This document shows positions 1 through 10,090 of a stretch of 64,000 nt of DNA, in pieces (within the stretch, counting starts at the first letter, position 1; every line of letters starts with the position of its first letter). The translations under genes and the position numbers were made by a program. The stretch comes from Sanderia malayensis (taxonomy: Eukaryota > Cnidaria > Scyphozoa > Semaeostomeae > Pelagiidae): positions 6,262,104 to 6,326,103 of the forward strand of contig RQOL01000699.1 in assembly GCA_013076295.1 (NCBI GenBank). The letters are read 5' to 3'. The notes beneath the pieces were generated by a model. The model did no database searches, was not told where the DNA came from, and saw nothing but the letters and a program-made list of their open reading frames with translations.

Positions 1-195
1 TACTTTGGGTTTTTTAAGCGAATCTTAAATCTTGAGGTCAGAGGGCAACTATTTTACTTTCCGGTCGAAAATAGCACTATATTAACGAAAAGTTGACCAA
101 ATATGAAGCAAAATGCTCTCCACTGTCAAAACAACCAAGACTCAAATTATTTTATCTTTTAAGGTAATCGCAAAAGCCTATGACGTCATATTCCC
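1..195. repeat. Left terminal inverted repeat (about 195 bp)
   Basis: Begins TACTTTGGGTTTTTTAAGCG and runs to TGACGTCATATTCCC. It matches the reverse complement of 3032-3227 at roughly 90 percent, with only small differences. The inner end holds a CRE-like palindrome, TGACGTCA. Confidence 0.9.
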
Positions 196-898
196 ATGTA
201 ACAGCCCCACCACACCTAAAAATGATGACTTTATGAAAGATGACAAACGTTTTTCAAGTTTCTAATGATTTTTTGTGTCTTGGCTCATAATTCGACTGCA
301 AAGTGACTTTTGTCGTTGATGGTAACCTCCTTTTGAAGATCCAAGTGAGGCTAATTTCATGATGTCTTACGTGAGACACTAAGATGGTCCAAAGGTCAAA
401 TGGCCGACTCGACAAACATACTGTGCAGCTAGCTAAACTTCCCATGACTATGTTTAAAGCAAGTTCACAAGGTTAGTCATGAAAAGTTTTCATTGCATAT
501 TTGTTTGCTGTCAACTGTCAATGACCCTGCTTCTTTGATTGTGTTTTGTACGTTGCATGCAGTTGCCACAACAATGCCTGATGGCCTAAGCAACCCTCCT
601 GGCCTACTACGCTCGGAGAATTGTACTTATGTTTGGGAAGCATGCCTAACAATAGAGGATTGGAATTTTTACATTACTATCAGTAGCATTGTTTCCTTTT
701 GTCATTGTTGTTATCATCAATTTGATTGTTGTGGTTGTTGTTGTTGCTGTTTTATCATCATCATAATCATCAGTATCATTATCATTAATACTATCAATTA
801 CCATTTCAAAAATGCAAGACAAAATTTGTTTAATATGCAGGTCAGCTGCAAAATGTGCATTTTCTTTCAAGAACTCTTTTATTTATAACAGCGTGGAA

Positions 899-2824
899 AT
901 GTCCAAGAGAAAATCTACCGAGTTGGGCGATGAGTCTGTCACGAGAAAAAAAGTTTGTATCATCCACAATGAAGACAGTAAGGCTGAAAACTTTGTTTAC
1001 CTTAAAGGGTCTAGTTTTCAGAAGATATGTGATATCAGGGATAAACGCCTTTCGTTACCAAAAGGATCAAAACAAAGAATGGAAAAAGAATGTGCCCAAA
1101 TTCCTGCAGATATCGGCAGTGACACTGGTTATCATAGAGACTGCTATCAAAAGTTTACTATGAATCTGAAAAGGTTTGAGGTGGTCGAGAATGAAGAAAA
1201 ATCTCGTACAAAACGTGCCTCTAGAGGAAACGGGAATGAGAGCACCATCTTTTCACCTGAATGCATTTTCTGCAATAGGAGTGGGAGAAAAAAAATGAGA
1301 AACAAGAAGACCACAGTTATGACATCGAAAAATCAAGTTGTTGAATTGAAGCAACAAGGAAACATTGCCCTTCAGCTGCTGATCAAGTTGCAAAGACAAG
1401 GTGAAACAGTAGACCTCAAAGAACTGATGAGTTACCCTTTGATGCCTGTGCCATCGTCCATCGGAACACCAGATGGATTTTTAGCAAAGACAGACAAGAG
1501 CAAAGGTTTCCATTACCTGACAAAAGGAATTGGGGATGCAGAAATTCAAGACAAATCAATGACAATGTATATAGAAGACGGAAATGCAACCTTCTACAAT
1601 CTTAAACAGCTGCCAAATACATTCAGAGGGATAAGCGAAAAGATTTTTGATGTCAGTACATCAGGAAAGAAACATGTCATATTTAGCACTGATATGTATT
1701 TTCCGCGTTCAGTAAAATCACAAGAGCGAGAAAGAAGAGGCTGTGGCGAGAAGAGAATAATCAAGGGGGTGAACACAAGACGGCCAGAAAGCTGGACAGA
1801 GTTTCTAACAAACGAGGAGAACAAGAGGCAGCTAATCAACGTTATCGAGCAGACCTGGGAAGGAGATGATTTTCATTCCAAATTGAAGAACAAGTCTGTC
1901 ATTCTGATAAATGCTGGCAAAGCAAGCAGGCTAAGCTCAGAAAATGAAAGTGAGGTTTCCAAAACTGAGATACCTTGTCTATTGTCAAACCAAGAAGAAA
2001 CAGATACAAGGGTTGTCTTATATAGCATTTATGCAGCAGACAACGGATTTCAGGAAATCTGTGTCCGCAGTCCAGACAGTGATATATTCTTCATTCTGTT
2101 GCATTTTGCAAGTACCATCAGAGCCACACTTCTTTTTGACACAAGATTTGGAAATAATCGGAGAATTCTTGACATCACAAAAATAGCCGACGACTTTACC
2201 GAGAGACGGTGCACAGCACTGCTTGCACTCCATGCTTTCACAAGGTGTGACACAACAAGCGCTTTCAAAGGAATTGGCAAAGTTAAGCCAATTAAGATAT
2301 TAGAAAAAAATTCAAAGTTTGAAGATGTGTTTTGCAAAGTGGGTCAGTGCTGGAACGTGACAGATGATGTATTCAAAGGCCTAGAAGAATTTACCTGCAG
2401 TATGTACGGATCAAACAGAATGAAAGACGTAGACGAAGTTCGAGCCAAGCTTATCAAGAGGAAATGTGGACAGAACAGTGACAAACTCGATGCAAAGAAA
2501 AACATAGACATGGCAAAACTACCGCCTCCAAGGAGATGTTTGAGGGAGCACATCAAACGGACGAATTACCAGGTTGCAATTTGGAAACGAGCTAATATCG
2601 CAATATTTGATGCCCCAGAAGCGAGTGAAGATAATGGCTGGATGCTAGTTGATGGAAGACTTGAGCCATGTTGGTGTGACGGGGAGATCGTACCTACGAA
2701 AGTGGCAGACATCTTGTTGGAAAACATTGAAGAAAACACGTCCGATGATGATGATGATGATGATGAGGCTAGTGAGGAAGAAGAATCAGAGGAAGAAAGC
2801 AGTGACAGTGAAGATGATGATTAA
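899..2824 (+). CDS. Zinc-binding FEN1/XPG-like nuclease protein of a TIR element
   Basis: About 641 residues. The start at 899 is preferred because a pyrimidine-rich tract ending ATAACAG just upstream looks like a splice acceptor; an in-frame ATG at 812 exists. Order: CxxH at 17-20; GYHRDCY near 76, a His-x2-Cys module common in uncharacterised cnidarian and fish proteins; a CxxC pair near 121; then a PIN/FEN-like region. That region has STDMYFPRSVKSQERERR near 262, comparable to the FEN1 stretch with a catalytic Asp before LK...R..RR; EETDTR near 366, comparable to the FEN1 acidic helix; PDSD near 392; and RCDTTSAFKGIGK near 449, comparable to the GCDY helix-hairpin. The tail is almost pure Asp/Glu. 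The family's usual Cys-rich C-terminus is absent. The nuclease role is inferred from residue spacing. Confidence 0.72.
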   Translation: MSKRKSTELGDESVTRKKVCIIHNEDSKAENFVYLKGSSFQKICDIRDKRLSLPKGSKQRMEKECAQIPADIGSDTGYHRDCYQKFTMNLKRFEVVENEEKSRTKRASRGNGNESTIFSPECIFCNRSGRKKMRNKKTTVMTSKNQVVELKQQGNIALQLLIKLQRQGETVDLKELMSYPLMPVPSSIGTPDGFLAKTDKSKGFHYLTKGIGDAEIQDKSMTMYIEDGNATFYNLKQLPNTFRGISEKIFDVSTSGKKHVIFSTDMYFPRSVKSQERERRGCGEKRIIKGVNTRRPESWTEFLTNEENKRQLINVIEQTWEGDDFHSKLKNKSVILINAGKASRLSSENESEVSKTEIPCLLSNQEETDTRVVLYSIYAADNGFQEICVRSPDSDIFFILLHFASTIRATLLFDTRFGNNRRILDITKIADDFTERRCTALLALHAFTRCDTTSAFKGIGKVKPIKILEKNSKFEDVFCKVGQCWNVTDDVFKGLEEFTCSMYGSNRMKDVDEVRAKLIKRKCGQNSDKLDAKKNIDMAKLPPPRRCLREHIKRTNYQVAIWKRANIAIFDAPEASEDNGWMLVDGRLEPCWCDGEIVPTKVADILLENIEENTSDDDDDDDEASEEEESEEESSDSEDDD

Positions 2825-3031
2825 AAATTATGTATATTGAAACTGTAAAGTATGTATGAGAGATACTTTAGCTTTTCTTGCTTTCCCGTGTTGAATGACT
2901 GATCATTCTGATTTAAGAAGTCATGAAATTTCATGCTGATTCATTTTGATGGATCATACACACTCAGTTACCAAAGAAGAATCAAAAAGCTTCATCGAGA
3001 AACTTTCAGACAAGCAGCGTCGCAGCAGCGC

Positions 3032-3227
3032 GGGAGTATGACGTCATAGGTTTTTGCGATTACCCTGAAAGATAAAATAATTTGAGTCTTGGTTGTTTTG
3101 ACAGTGGAGAGCATTTTGCTTCACACTTGGACAACTTTTCGTTGATATAGGGCTATTTACAATCGGAAAGTAAAATAGTTGGCCCTCTGACGTCAAGATT
3201 TAAGATTCGCTTAAAAAACCCAAAGTA
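3032..3227. repeat. Right terminal inverted repeat (about 195 bp)
   Basis: Reverse complement of 1-195. It ends CTTAAAAAACCCAAAGTA; the next bases, CTTATTTTAA, are flank or the last terminal bases. Confidence 0.9.
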
Positions 3228-3391
3228 CTTATTTTAATTTAGTAAAAACAAGACCTCCGTCCCAGTTTATTCAATGTTAACATGCATATTCGTAATCAGC
3301 ATGCTTTGAAGTGTAGGAAAAACATAAACTTTGGCTGTGGTGGGGGGGATGCAAGGTCGGGGGTCGTAGCTCACGGACTAATGAGTACTCT
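3228..3391. other. Spacer between TIR element and copia
   Basis: Holds a short G-run (near 3341-3351) and no ORF. The copia gag-pre-integrase similarity starts abruptly near 3378, so the 5' copia end is lost here. Confidence 0.5.
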
Positions 3392-6189
3392 TTGAATTTA
3401 TGGCACAGACGACTTGGTCATATAAACAAGAGTAGTGTACGCAAGTTACAGGATGTAGCAGAAGGCATTACTTCCATTAAGAAAGTGAATAATTGTATAA
3501 GCTGTGCTGAGGGAAAGCAACACCGTCAGTCATTTCCATCAAGTTCATCTCAAGCAAGTGAGATTTTAGAGATCATTCACAGTGATGTGTTAGGACCACT
3601 TGTGGTAGACTCTATTGGTGGATCACAATATTTGTGTACGTTCATTGATGATAAGTCACGATACGTCTTTGCTTCTATGTTGAAAACCAAACTGATGTTT
3701 TTGCAAAGTTTAAGAATTTTGTGGAGATGGTAGAAAATCAGAAAGGCAAAAGTGTAAAAATATTGAGAAGTGACAATGGTGGCGAATATATGTCTAAGGA
3801 ACTAAAGCAGTTCTGTAAGCAGAAAGGAATTCAGTGTCAGCATTCAGTACCCTACACTCCTGAGCAAAATGGTGTGGCTGAACGTTTAAACAGAACACTA
3901 GTTGAAGATATGCGTGCTATGTTACATCACGCACAACTACCTAAAATGTACTGGGCGGAAGCAATAAGTACAGCTGCATATTTGAAAAACAGATCGGTGC
4001 ATTCTTCTCTTGACGGTAAAACACCCTATGAGATATGGCATGGACAGAAACCCAATCTGTCTCATCTTCGAGTCTTTGGATGTCTTTCAACTGTTCATGT
4101 TCCAAAGCAGAATCGCAAAAAGTTAGATGCCAAAGCACTTGTTAAAATCTTTGTTGGTTATCCAGATGGCGTCAAGGGATATCGATTGATAGATCCAGAA
4201 TCACTAAAAGTAACAATTAGTCGTGATGTGATTTTTCATGAAGATAAATTCATATCTGATACGGATAATATCAATACTCAACCTGTCTTTCACGCAGAGG
4301 AAATTGTGTCAATAGATCGGCATGATGATGATGAAAGTGATAGAGAAATTGTTATTGACAACGATCAAGTTCCTGAAAGTCAGAACAATGTTGATCAGAA
4401 TCCTGATGTTCCTGTGATTAATGAAGAGCAGAATAATGAGCAAGAATTGTTGCAAAGTGATGGAGATGTAATTCCTGTGTGTTCAACATATGAGGAAACT
4501 TTTATGAATCAAGTTCATTCATTACCAGAAAAGCGTCCATCAGCATTGCGTCCGTCGGTCAATGAGCATTGCAGGCTTGCTGAGTCACTAACATCAGAAG
4601 TGAGTGAACCAAATAGCATAAAACAAGCATGGCAGAATGAACATGGAAAACAATGGCACGATGCCATGGATAGTGAGTTTAAGTCTCTAGTTGAAGCGAA
4701 AACCTGGGACTTAGTACCTTTGCCGAAGAACAAAAATATTGTTGGTTCGAAATGGATATTTAAGGTGAAGCGTAAAGCAGACAACTCGATCGACAGGTTC
4801 AAAGCACGTTTGGTTGCACAAGGGTACAGTCAAGAGCATGGTATTGACTTTGGTGAAGTTTTCTCACCAGTAGCTCGCTTTACTACCATAAGAACTGTAC
4901 TAGCTTTGTCTACACTATTAGATCTCGAGTTACATCAGTTAGACGTCAAAACAGCGTTCCTAAATGGTACATTGGAGGATGAAATTTATATGCGACAGCC
5001 GGAAGGCTATGTTAGCGAGGAACATCCTGAGTATGTTTGTAAATTAAAGAGAAGTCTTTATGGGTTACGACAAGCTGCACGCTGCTGGAATAAGGTGATA
5101 GATGATTACTTAAAATCAAAGGGTTATGAAGCTAGTTCTGCAGATTCTTGCATCTACATCAAGCAGAAAAACGGAAGTCTTGTGATCTTAGCCCTATATG
5201 TTGATGACATTCTATTAGCTTCAAATAATCAGAGTATGCTTGACAAAGAAAAACATGATCTGAGCAAACGATTTGCTGTTACAGATCAGGGTGAAGCTCA
5301 TTATCTGTTGGGTATGTCGATCAAGCGCAATAGGTCAGAAGGGACAATGTTCTTAAGTCAACCTAAGTATGTTGAAAATGTCCTGAAAAGATTTGGAATG
5401 GAATCATGCAATTCAGTTAGCACTCCTTTAGAAGTCGGAGTTAAGTTTTCAAAGAATGAAGAAAATGAGAACTCTGTGAATCGAAACTTGTATCAACAAA
5501 TCATAGGTTGCTTGACATATCTAATGACAGCAACTCGTCCGGATCTTTCAGCTGCAGTTGGATTTTTGAGCCAATATATGTCAAATCCAAGCAAGGAACA
5601 TTGGTCTGGTGTTAAGCATGTTTTACGATACCTTCGAGGTACTACTCAACATGGACTAAGTTACTCTAAAGATGGTGCTCGTGTTACGTTAACCGGGTAC
5701 AGCGACTCAAGTTGGGCTAATTGTATTGACACGCGACGTTCAACGTCTGGTTATGTGTTTGCACTTAACGGCAATTTGATTAGTTGGAGAACAAGGAAGC
5801 AGTCTTCAGTTGCCAAATCTTCAACCGAAGCCGAGCTAGTTGCCTTAAGTCAAGCTACGCAAGAGTGCGTATGGTTGCGGAAGTTATTAAGTGACTTGGG
5901 GTACTTTCAGAAAGGTCCTACGGTTCTTTTCGAAGATAACCAAGGTGCAATTAATTTGGCGAAAAACCCTAAACACCATGAACGTACAAAACATATTGCT
6001 ATTCATGATTTGTTTTGTCGTGAGCGATTGAATACAGGTGAAATTGATGTTCAATATTGTCCTACAAACAAGATGTTGGCAGACATTATGACAAAAGCTG
6101 TTGCACGTCCAATGTTTAAGGAAATGTGCTTAAAGCTGGGAATAAAGGACATTAAAAACAATACGATACTGATTAAGGGCGGCTGTTAG
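3392..6189 (+). pseudogene. Copia pol (integrase, RT, RNase H), one frameshift
   Basis: The first frame (3392-3733) gives LWHRRLGH, a Cys-pair zinc site (CISCAEGKQ) and the first integrase Asp (IHSDVLGPL). A frameshift near 3700 moves to a second frame that stays open to 6189. In that frame: integrase SDNGGEY near residue 17 and the catalytic Glu in NGVAERLN near 54; RT core from WIFKVKRK, with ALYVDDILLA near 492; RNase H with YSDSSWA near 661, STEAEL near 701 and FEDNQGA near 738. All catalytic acids are present, so decay is light: one frameshift plus loss of the 5' part. It acts in reverse transcription and integration of copia DNA. Confidence 0.9.
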
Positions 6190-6270
6190 ATTTAGAATCA
6201 GGATCGTACATTGTTCTCCTGTATTCATATTGTTGTTGTTGTTGTAGTAATACTTGTTCCTACTTGCCTA
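6184..6270 (+). repeat. Start of copia A 3' LTR
   Basis: TGTTAGATTTAGAATCAGG follows the end of pol directly, preceded by purine-rich AAGGGCGGC. The pol ORF overlaps the LTR by 6 bp. The right edge is uncertain and no second LTR copy is available. Confidence 0.5.
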
Positions 6271-6272
6271 AT

Positions 6273-6388
6273 CTAATTTATATGATTTTGTGTTGTGCTT
6301 GATATCTTGTTATATCTCTTGCAATCCTCTGCTATCATCTTCTCCATACCATTACCATCACCATCATTGCTGCTGCTACTAATAATGG

Positions 6389-6433
<45 letters not shown>

Positions 6434-6689
6434 TATCTTCAAGATCAAAATCTCTGCTTGGCGTCACAATAGGCTTGTGCTGTCTCTGAAAATTTGCGGA
6501 ATTTGGCCTGCTGAAAATAAAATTCTTTAGCCACATTAGGCACTCATATCTGGAATCAACTGGTGTGATGTCAGCTGCACCAGCTCCAGATGCACCTCTT
6601 CTGTTCTTCAGATATTTGCTAAATTGTGTCCTGATTGTTTCATATCTTTTCTTCACCACCTCAACTGGCTCATTGACCCTTTCGGCTAC
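6273..6689 (-). CDS. MADF-like (Adf-1 type) exon with poly-Asp tract
   Basis: The minus strand reads EVVKKRYETIRTQFSKYLK, the pattern of the second half of a MADF/SANT-like DNA-binding domain, followed by a linker, an uninterrupted run of about 14 Asp coded by an ATC/GAT microsatellite (6389-6434), and a Ser-rich stretch. The 5' edge at 6689 is preceded by TGTTAGGCAG, a plausible splice acceptor. Such proteins occur as host transcription factors and as the second protein of PIF/Harbinger transposons; I cannot tell which. Only one exon is visible. Confidence 0.5.
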
Positions 6690-6784
6690 AGCTGCCTAAC
6701 AATTAGCCTTCTTGGTTTTGTCTTTAAAATCTCTTTAAGAACGATTATAAATCATTTGGTTCGATTATACGATTATAAATTCCG

Positions 6785-7031
6785 GTTTTCATATTTTTCA
6801 ATGATCGTGATTCGTCGGAATTTGTCCCATTTCATCGCAAGAAACAAACTTTTTTGATTCGATAGGATCAATTGCGATGAATTGGAACGAATTAGGATGA
6901 ATTAGGATACCTGTTTGGGTTTTCATACAATTTGGTTGGTTTTCATATATCGGAAATGATCCTAATTGATCGTAGACGCAGAATTCCGATGAATTACGAT
7001 GAAATGAGATGAAATGCGATATATGAAAACC
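6785..7031. repeat. MITE-like unit with short terminal repeats
   Basis: Bounded by GGTTTTCATAT (6785) and its reverse complement ATATGAAAACC (to 7031), with further internal GGTTTTCATA copies and repeated GATGAAAT/GATGAATT motifs. No coding sequence. The short TIR makes element status tentative. Confidence 0.45.
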
Positions 7032-7129
7032 AGCCTTAAGCTTGATTAGGTGCAATTGATATCACAATTTGGTGTTGCGGGTGCCATCACCGTCTTCATT
7101 TCGTAAGCTCTCTAATAATATATAAACGG

Positions 7130-7445
7130 AACTTAATTTAGCAATGAACTGAATTTAAGAACAATTTCAACAGAAAAAGCATTGACCATGCATAAATGAA
7201 ACATTTTTGAGATATTTTCAAAACATAACTGCATGGTTGTACTTGTAGGTGTTGGTTTGGTTGATGAACAACAAAGTAAAGGCCACTCCTGCTTGGTTTT
7301 TTGTGTGGTAGGTGTATAATTTTTTGAACATTAAAACAATAACATGCAAATGGAACTAAATTTAAGAATGAACCAAATGTTGACAAATGTTAACAGGAAT
7401 GGAACAACAAAGCATTGACCATGCATGAATGGAACATTTGTGAGA
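7130..7445. repeat. Two diverged direct copies of an AT-rich ~230-bp block
   Basis: GCATTGACCATGCAT occurs near 7180 and again near 7411, both followed by AAATG/AATGGAACATTT-GTGAGAT and preceded by AATTTAAGAA-type sequence. A third partial match lies at 7828-7865. No gene recognised. Confidence 0.45.
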
Positions 7446-7582
7446 TTGATGATTAGGCCAAAATGAGGTAAGTTACTATTAGTGCATAAGTTTGTATATA
7501 TTTTTTAATTCATGCATGACCAAGCCCACTAAACTACATAACTAAATACTATCTAAACATACTATTTACAAACTATCTACAA

Positions 7583-7814
7583 ACAGTAAAAACCCACATA
7601 TAAGAACTTTCATGTTATTATGTAGGTAGGAGATATTGGTTGCTAACAATGGAAGATATTTTTGGATAAGGTGGTGGAATAAAGATAAAGTATGGGAAAA
7701 CTGTAGCACAAAGTAATTTAAACTTGACTATGAAAAAGTATGTAGAAAAATGAAAAAAAGTGTTAGGTGGTAGGTTGCTAAAAAAGGTGGTTCTTATATG
7801 TGGGTTTTTACTGT
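7583..7814. mobile_element. MITE with perfect 25-bp TIRs
   Basis: ACAGTAAAAACCCACATA plus seven more bases at 7583-7607 is exactly inverted at 7790-7814. The unit is 232 bp, AT-rich and non-coding, typical of a miniature inverted-repeat element. The target duplication is not clear because the flank is full of CTATTTACAAACTAT repeats. Confidence 0.7.
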
Positions 7815-7937
7815 GTCACTATTTAAATGTCAATAGAACTTAATTTAAAACTGAACAAAATGTTGAAAACTATTTACAAAACTATAACTATACTATTTAC
7901 AAACTATTTACATGTTAAAGTAAATAAATTTAACAGT

Positions 7938-8471
7938 TTAAGCACCACGTGCTACTTGGTATGGGTGGGCATGGTCACCATGGAATGGCTGTGGACGACC
8001 TTCCTTTTGGGTAACCTTCCCACCCTTTTTGTTAGATTTTTTTTGGTCGCCTTTTATTTGTATAAAGGCCTCTTCTTGTTTTCTGCAAATTAACATTATT
8101 AACAGTTATGTTTTACAGGTTGGTAACATAAAGTCAAAAGAAGTTATGCCATTGTTCAAGTGCATATATTTGAGGTGTGAAACATGATGCAAAAGATATA
8201 CTTACATAATTTCATTTGTCGGGATTCTTTCCCCTGTGGCAAAAACCAAAATGAACTTTTTTCCAACCAATTCATCAAATTGGTTGGCACATTCTTTTTT
8301 TAAAGAGGATATATTGCTGTATGTTATTTGCTATAAGGAAAAGAGCGAATGAAAAATAATGGACAACATGAAAATTGGCCAAATATTTAGGAAAGAATGT
8401 GATGTAATTACTTTTGTATTTTTGCCAAATCTGATGGCAATTTCGTTTTGTTTTGCCTTTGCACTTGCCAT
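7938..8471 (-). CDS. Small three-exon gene, uncharacterised 109-aa protein
   Basis: Coding exons run minus-strand 8471-8412, 8330-8206 and 8082-7938. Every junction has a consensus site: donors AAAA/GTAATTAC and TTAT/GTAAGT, acceptors CTTATAG and TTTGCAG. The frame stays open across all three (60+125+145 nt) and ends in TAA. The protein starts MASAKAKQNEIAIRFG, has a middle with LVGKKFILVFATGERIP, a Lys/Gly-rich stretch and a His-rich end (PFHGDHAHPYQ). The start ATG has A at -3 and G at +4 and follows an in-frame TGA. I do not recognise the family. It may be a host gene or a domesticated element remnant; function unknown. Confidence 0.6.
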
Positions 8472-8639
8472 CTTCAAAATGTTCTTCAAATAAGAAATGG
8501 AAAATACTGAATGAGGAAAATAAAGATCAGAAAATACTGCATTTATAATTTTATGAAACTCTGATAATAATTATTTTTTACTTATAAACTCAGGAGGAGC
8601 AAGCGTGAGGTGAAGATTGTAATAGACAAAAATACTTAC

Positions 8640-8882
8640 AAAACTGTGAATGAGCACGTGATGTAGTTCAGTGATAATGCTGAGAAAACAAAAATAACTT
8701 GTATTAAAAAACACTACATGAAGTGGAAAATTGTGGTGAATATTATATAATTATTTGTAAGTTCTTTTAGTTTCTATGTCTTTTCTTTGTTAAATGTTGG
8801 TAGTTTTAAAAGTTATGTAGAAAAATTCCCACTTACTTGAATTTTTGCGATAGAGCTGGGAAAGTTTTTCGCTTGCTTCCAT
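8640..8882 (-). other. Likely 5' noncoding exons of the small gene
   Basis: A 40-nt exon at 8679-8640 has acceptor TTTTCTCAG and donor GTAAGTATT. An exon ending at 8837 has donor GTAAGTGGG. An acceptor near 8512 (CTCATTCAG) would extend coding exon 1 upstream. The first exon has its own ATG at 8882, but that frame reaches a stop within coding exon 2, so it is treated as leader. Confidence 0.5.
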
Positions 8883-9145
8883 CCAAGGTAATTGTCTTGT
8901 GATACTATAGCAACAATATGGCCTCACCCAAAAGAATATGAAATTAAATGGAGGTCTTTTTGACGTGTAGAAAAAATGTGGTGTTGGGTTTATAATGATC
9001 TTATAGTGGCACGGTAAAGGTAACAATGGTATACAAACGAATATAGACATTTGATGGAATATCTCGGATAAGTTGTACTTAATAATAGTCATTTGTAAAG
9101 CCATGCATATAAAAATATGCTTGAGAAACGTTGACTGGTTAACAT
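8883..9145. other. Intergenic stretch before copia B
   Basis: Nothing recognised. A 5-bp AACAT at 9141-9145 sits directly before the copia B LTR and may be one half of its target duplication. Confidence 0.4.
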
Positions 9146-9328
9146 TGTTGAAATAGTATAAATTATGTTAATTATGCGATGATGCTTTGCTTGCTGTCTG
9201 TTGTAGTTGTAGTTGGAAATCACACAGTTATGTTATGTTGAAATATAGTCGAACCTTTTATATTACTATTATTGTTGCTGTTTATTTTGTGTCTCGCATT
9301 TGCCTGGCTGCGACTCAGTGTTCTAACA
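9146..9328 (+). repeat. Copia B 5' LTR (about 183 bp)
   Basis: Starts TGTTGAAATAGTATAAAT and ends TTCTAACA just before the primer site. TATAAAT near the start could serve as a promoter element. No partner LTR lies in the window, so the ends come from the PBS position and TG..CA rule. Confidence 0.6.
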
Positions 9329-9342
9329 GGTTATGGGCCCAG
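9329..9342 (+). promoter_or_regulatory. Half-tRNA primer-binding site (initiator tRNA-Met)
   Basis: GGTTATGGGCCCAG is the reverse complement of the anticodon-arm segment CTGGGCCCATAACC of eukaryotic initiator tRNA-Met. Drosophila copia is known to prime from this internal half-tRNA site rather than the tRNA 3' end. It fixes the LTR end at 9328. Confidence 0.8.
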
Positions 9343-9508
9343 GCCGCAAGTAGGGAAATCGAATTTGAGATACATGATCTTTGTTTTACATCTATGGTTA
9401 TATCGACGTGTCATTTTTTGAAATTGGCCTAAGCCGGAAGGAGTTAATTTTGCCTCAAAAAGGTGAAATTGTTTGTCGAGAAAAACCTCAGAAAAAACGA
9501 AAGGAATA

Positions 9509-10066
9509 ATGGTGGAAATAACGAAAATCGAACCGTTGGACGGCAATAATTATCAGAGCTGGAAGTATAACATAAAGATTGCTCTTGTGGAACGTGGACT
9601 GTGGGGTTTCTCCCAAGGAGCGGAGGATCCGCCCTCTGCGACAGAATCGCAAGCAGTCAGAAATGCATTTCAACTACGTTCAGACAAAGCATATTCGCTG
9701 ATTGCACTAAGTGTTTCGAAGGCCCTGCAAGTGCATATAATGTCGACGACCGATCCTGCTACAGCTTGGAAAACTTTGCAGGAACATTTCGAGTTCATTT
9801 CAGTGGCACAAGTTGTACGGCTGAACAGAAAGTTCTACACCGCCAACATGAAGGAAGGAGAAAATTTGCTTCAGCACATAACTTATATGACATCGTTAGC
9901 AGAACAGTTGAAAGAACTAAAGGAGGAAATATCATCAAGGAAGTTTGCCACAGTTCTCCAAGGGAGTCTGCCAGATTCTTATGTGAATTTTATTTCGGGT
10001 TTGAACGCAAGAAGTATCCAAGAACTGCAGTGGGAAAATATAAGAATATATGGAAGAATATATTAA
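9509..10066 (+). CDS. Copia gag (UBN2-type), C-terminally truncated
   Basis: Starts MVEITKIEPLDGNNYQSWKY, the copia gag opening with the conserved L.G.NY..W. A UBN2-like helical region follows (DPATAWKTLQEHFE, LNRKFYTANMKEGENLLQHI, LAEQL). About 186 residues remain; the zinc knuckle is missing because the ORF runs into repeat sequence at its end. The ATG at 9509 fits better than upstream in-frame codons, because homologs begin just before the L.G.NY motif. Confidence 0.8.
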   Translation: MVEITKIEPLDGNNYQSWKYNIKIALVERGLWGFSQGAEDPPSATESQAVRNAFQLRSDKAYSLIALSVSKALQVHIMSTTDPATAWKTLQEHFEFISVAQVVRLNRKFYTANMKEGENLLQHITYMTSLAEQLKELKEEISSRKFATVLQGSLPDSYVNFISGLNARSIQELQWENIRIYGRIY

Positions 10067-10090
10067 CAATATGCTACACTCGCCTGTGCT

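Larger units (their letters stand above)
1..3227 (+). mobile_element. TIR DNA element carrying a FEN/XPG-like nuclease gene
   Basis: A 3.2-kb unit bounded by near-perfect inverted repeats (1-195 and 3032-3227) with one long ORF between them. The right end finishes at CCCAAAGTA; the left end coincides with the window edge, so the target duplication and perhaps a few terminal bases cannot be seen. No DDE transposase was found in the ORF. The size and single gene suggest an autonomous cut-and-paste element, but the mobilising enzyme is unproven. Seen: TIRs and ORF. Inferred: mobility. Confidence 0.8.
3378..6270 (+). mobile_element. 5'-truncated Ty1/copia retrotransposon A
   Basis: Contains copia-order domains (gag-pre-integrase, integrase, reverse transcriptase, RNase H), then a purine-rich stretch and the start of a 3' LTR at 6184 (TGTTAGATTT). 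Gag, protease and the 5' LTR are missing. The LTR cannot be followed past about 6270, where an opposite-strand exon begins. Confidence 0.9.
9146..10066 (+). mobile_element. 5' end of copia retrotransposon B (LTR, PBS, gag)
   Basis: A short LTR, a half-tRNA primer site and a gag ORF in the right order and spacing. The element stops inside gag at about 10066, where a Helitron-like repeat begins; pol is absent. It is not the missing end of copia A, because the LTR starts differ. Confidence 0.8.

Noticed and set aside
8412..8882. Alternative protein from the upstream ATG at 8882 (MEASEKLSQLYRK...)
   Set aside because: It meets a stop in the second coding exon, while the downstream frame continues through three exons.
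9329..9342. tRNA-Met gene fragment
   Set aside because: Only the primer-complementary half is present, exactly at an LTR end; no acceptor stem or T arm.
3392..10066. Copia A and copia B as two ends of one split element
   Set aside because: LTR starts differ, the order would be reversed, and a spliced gene lies between.
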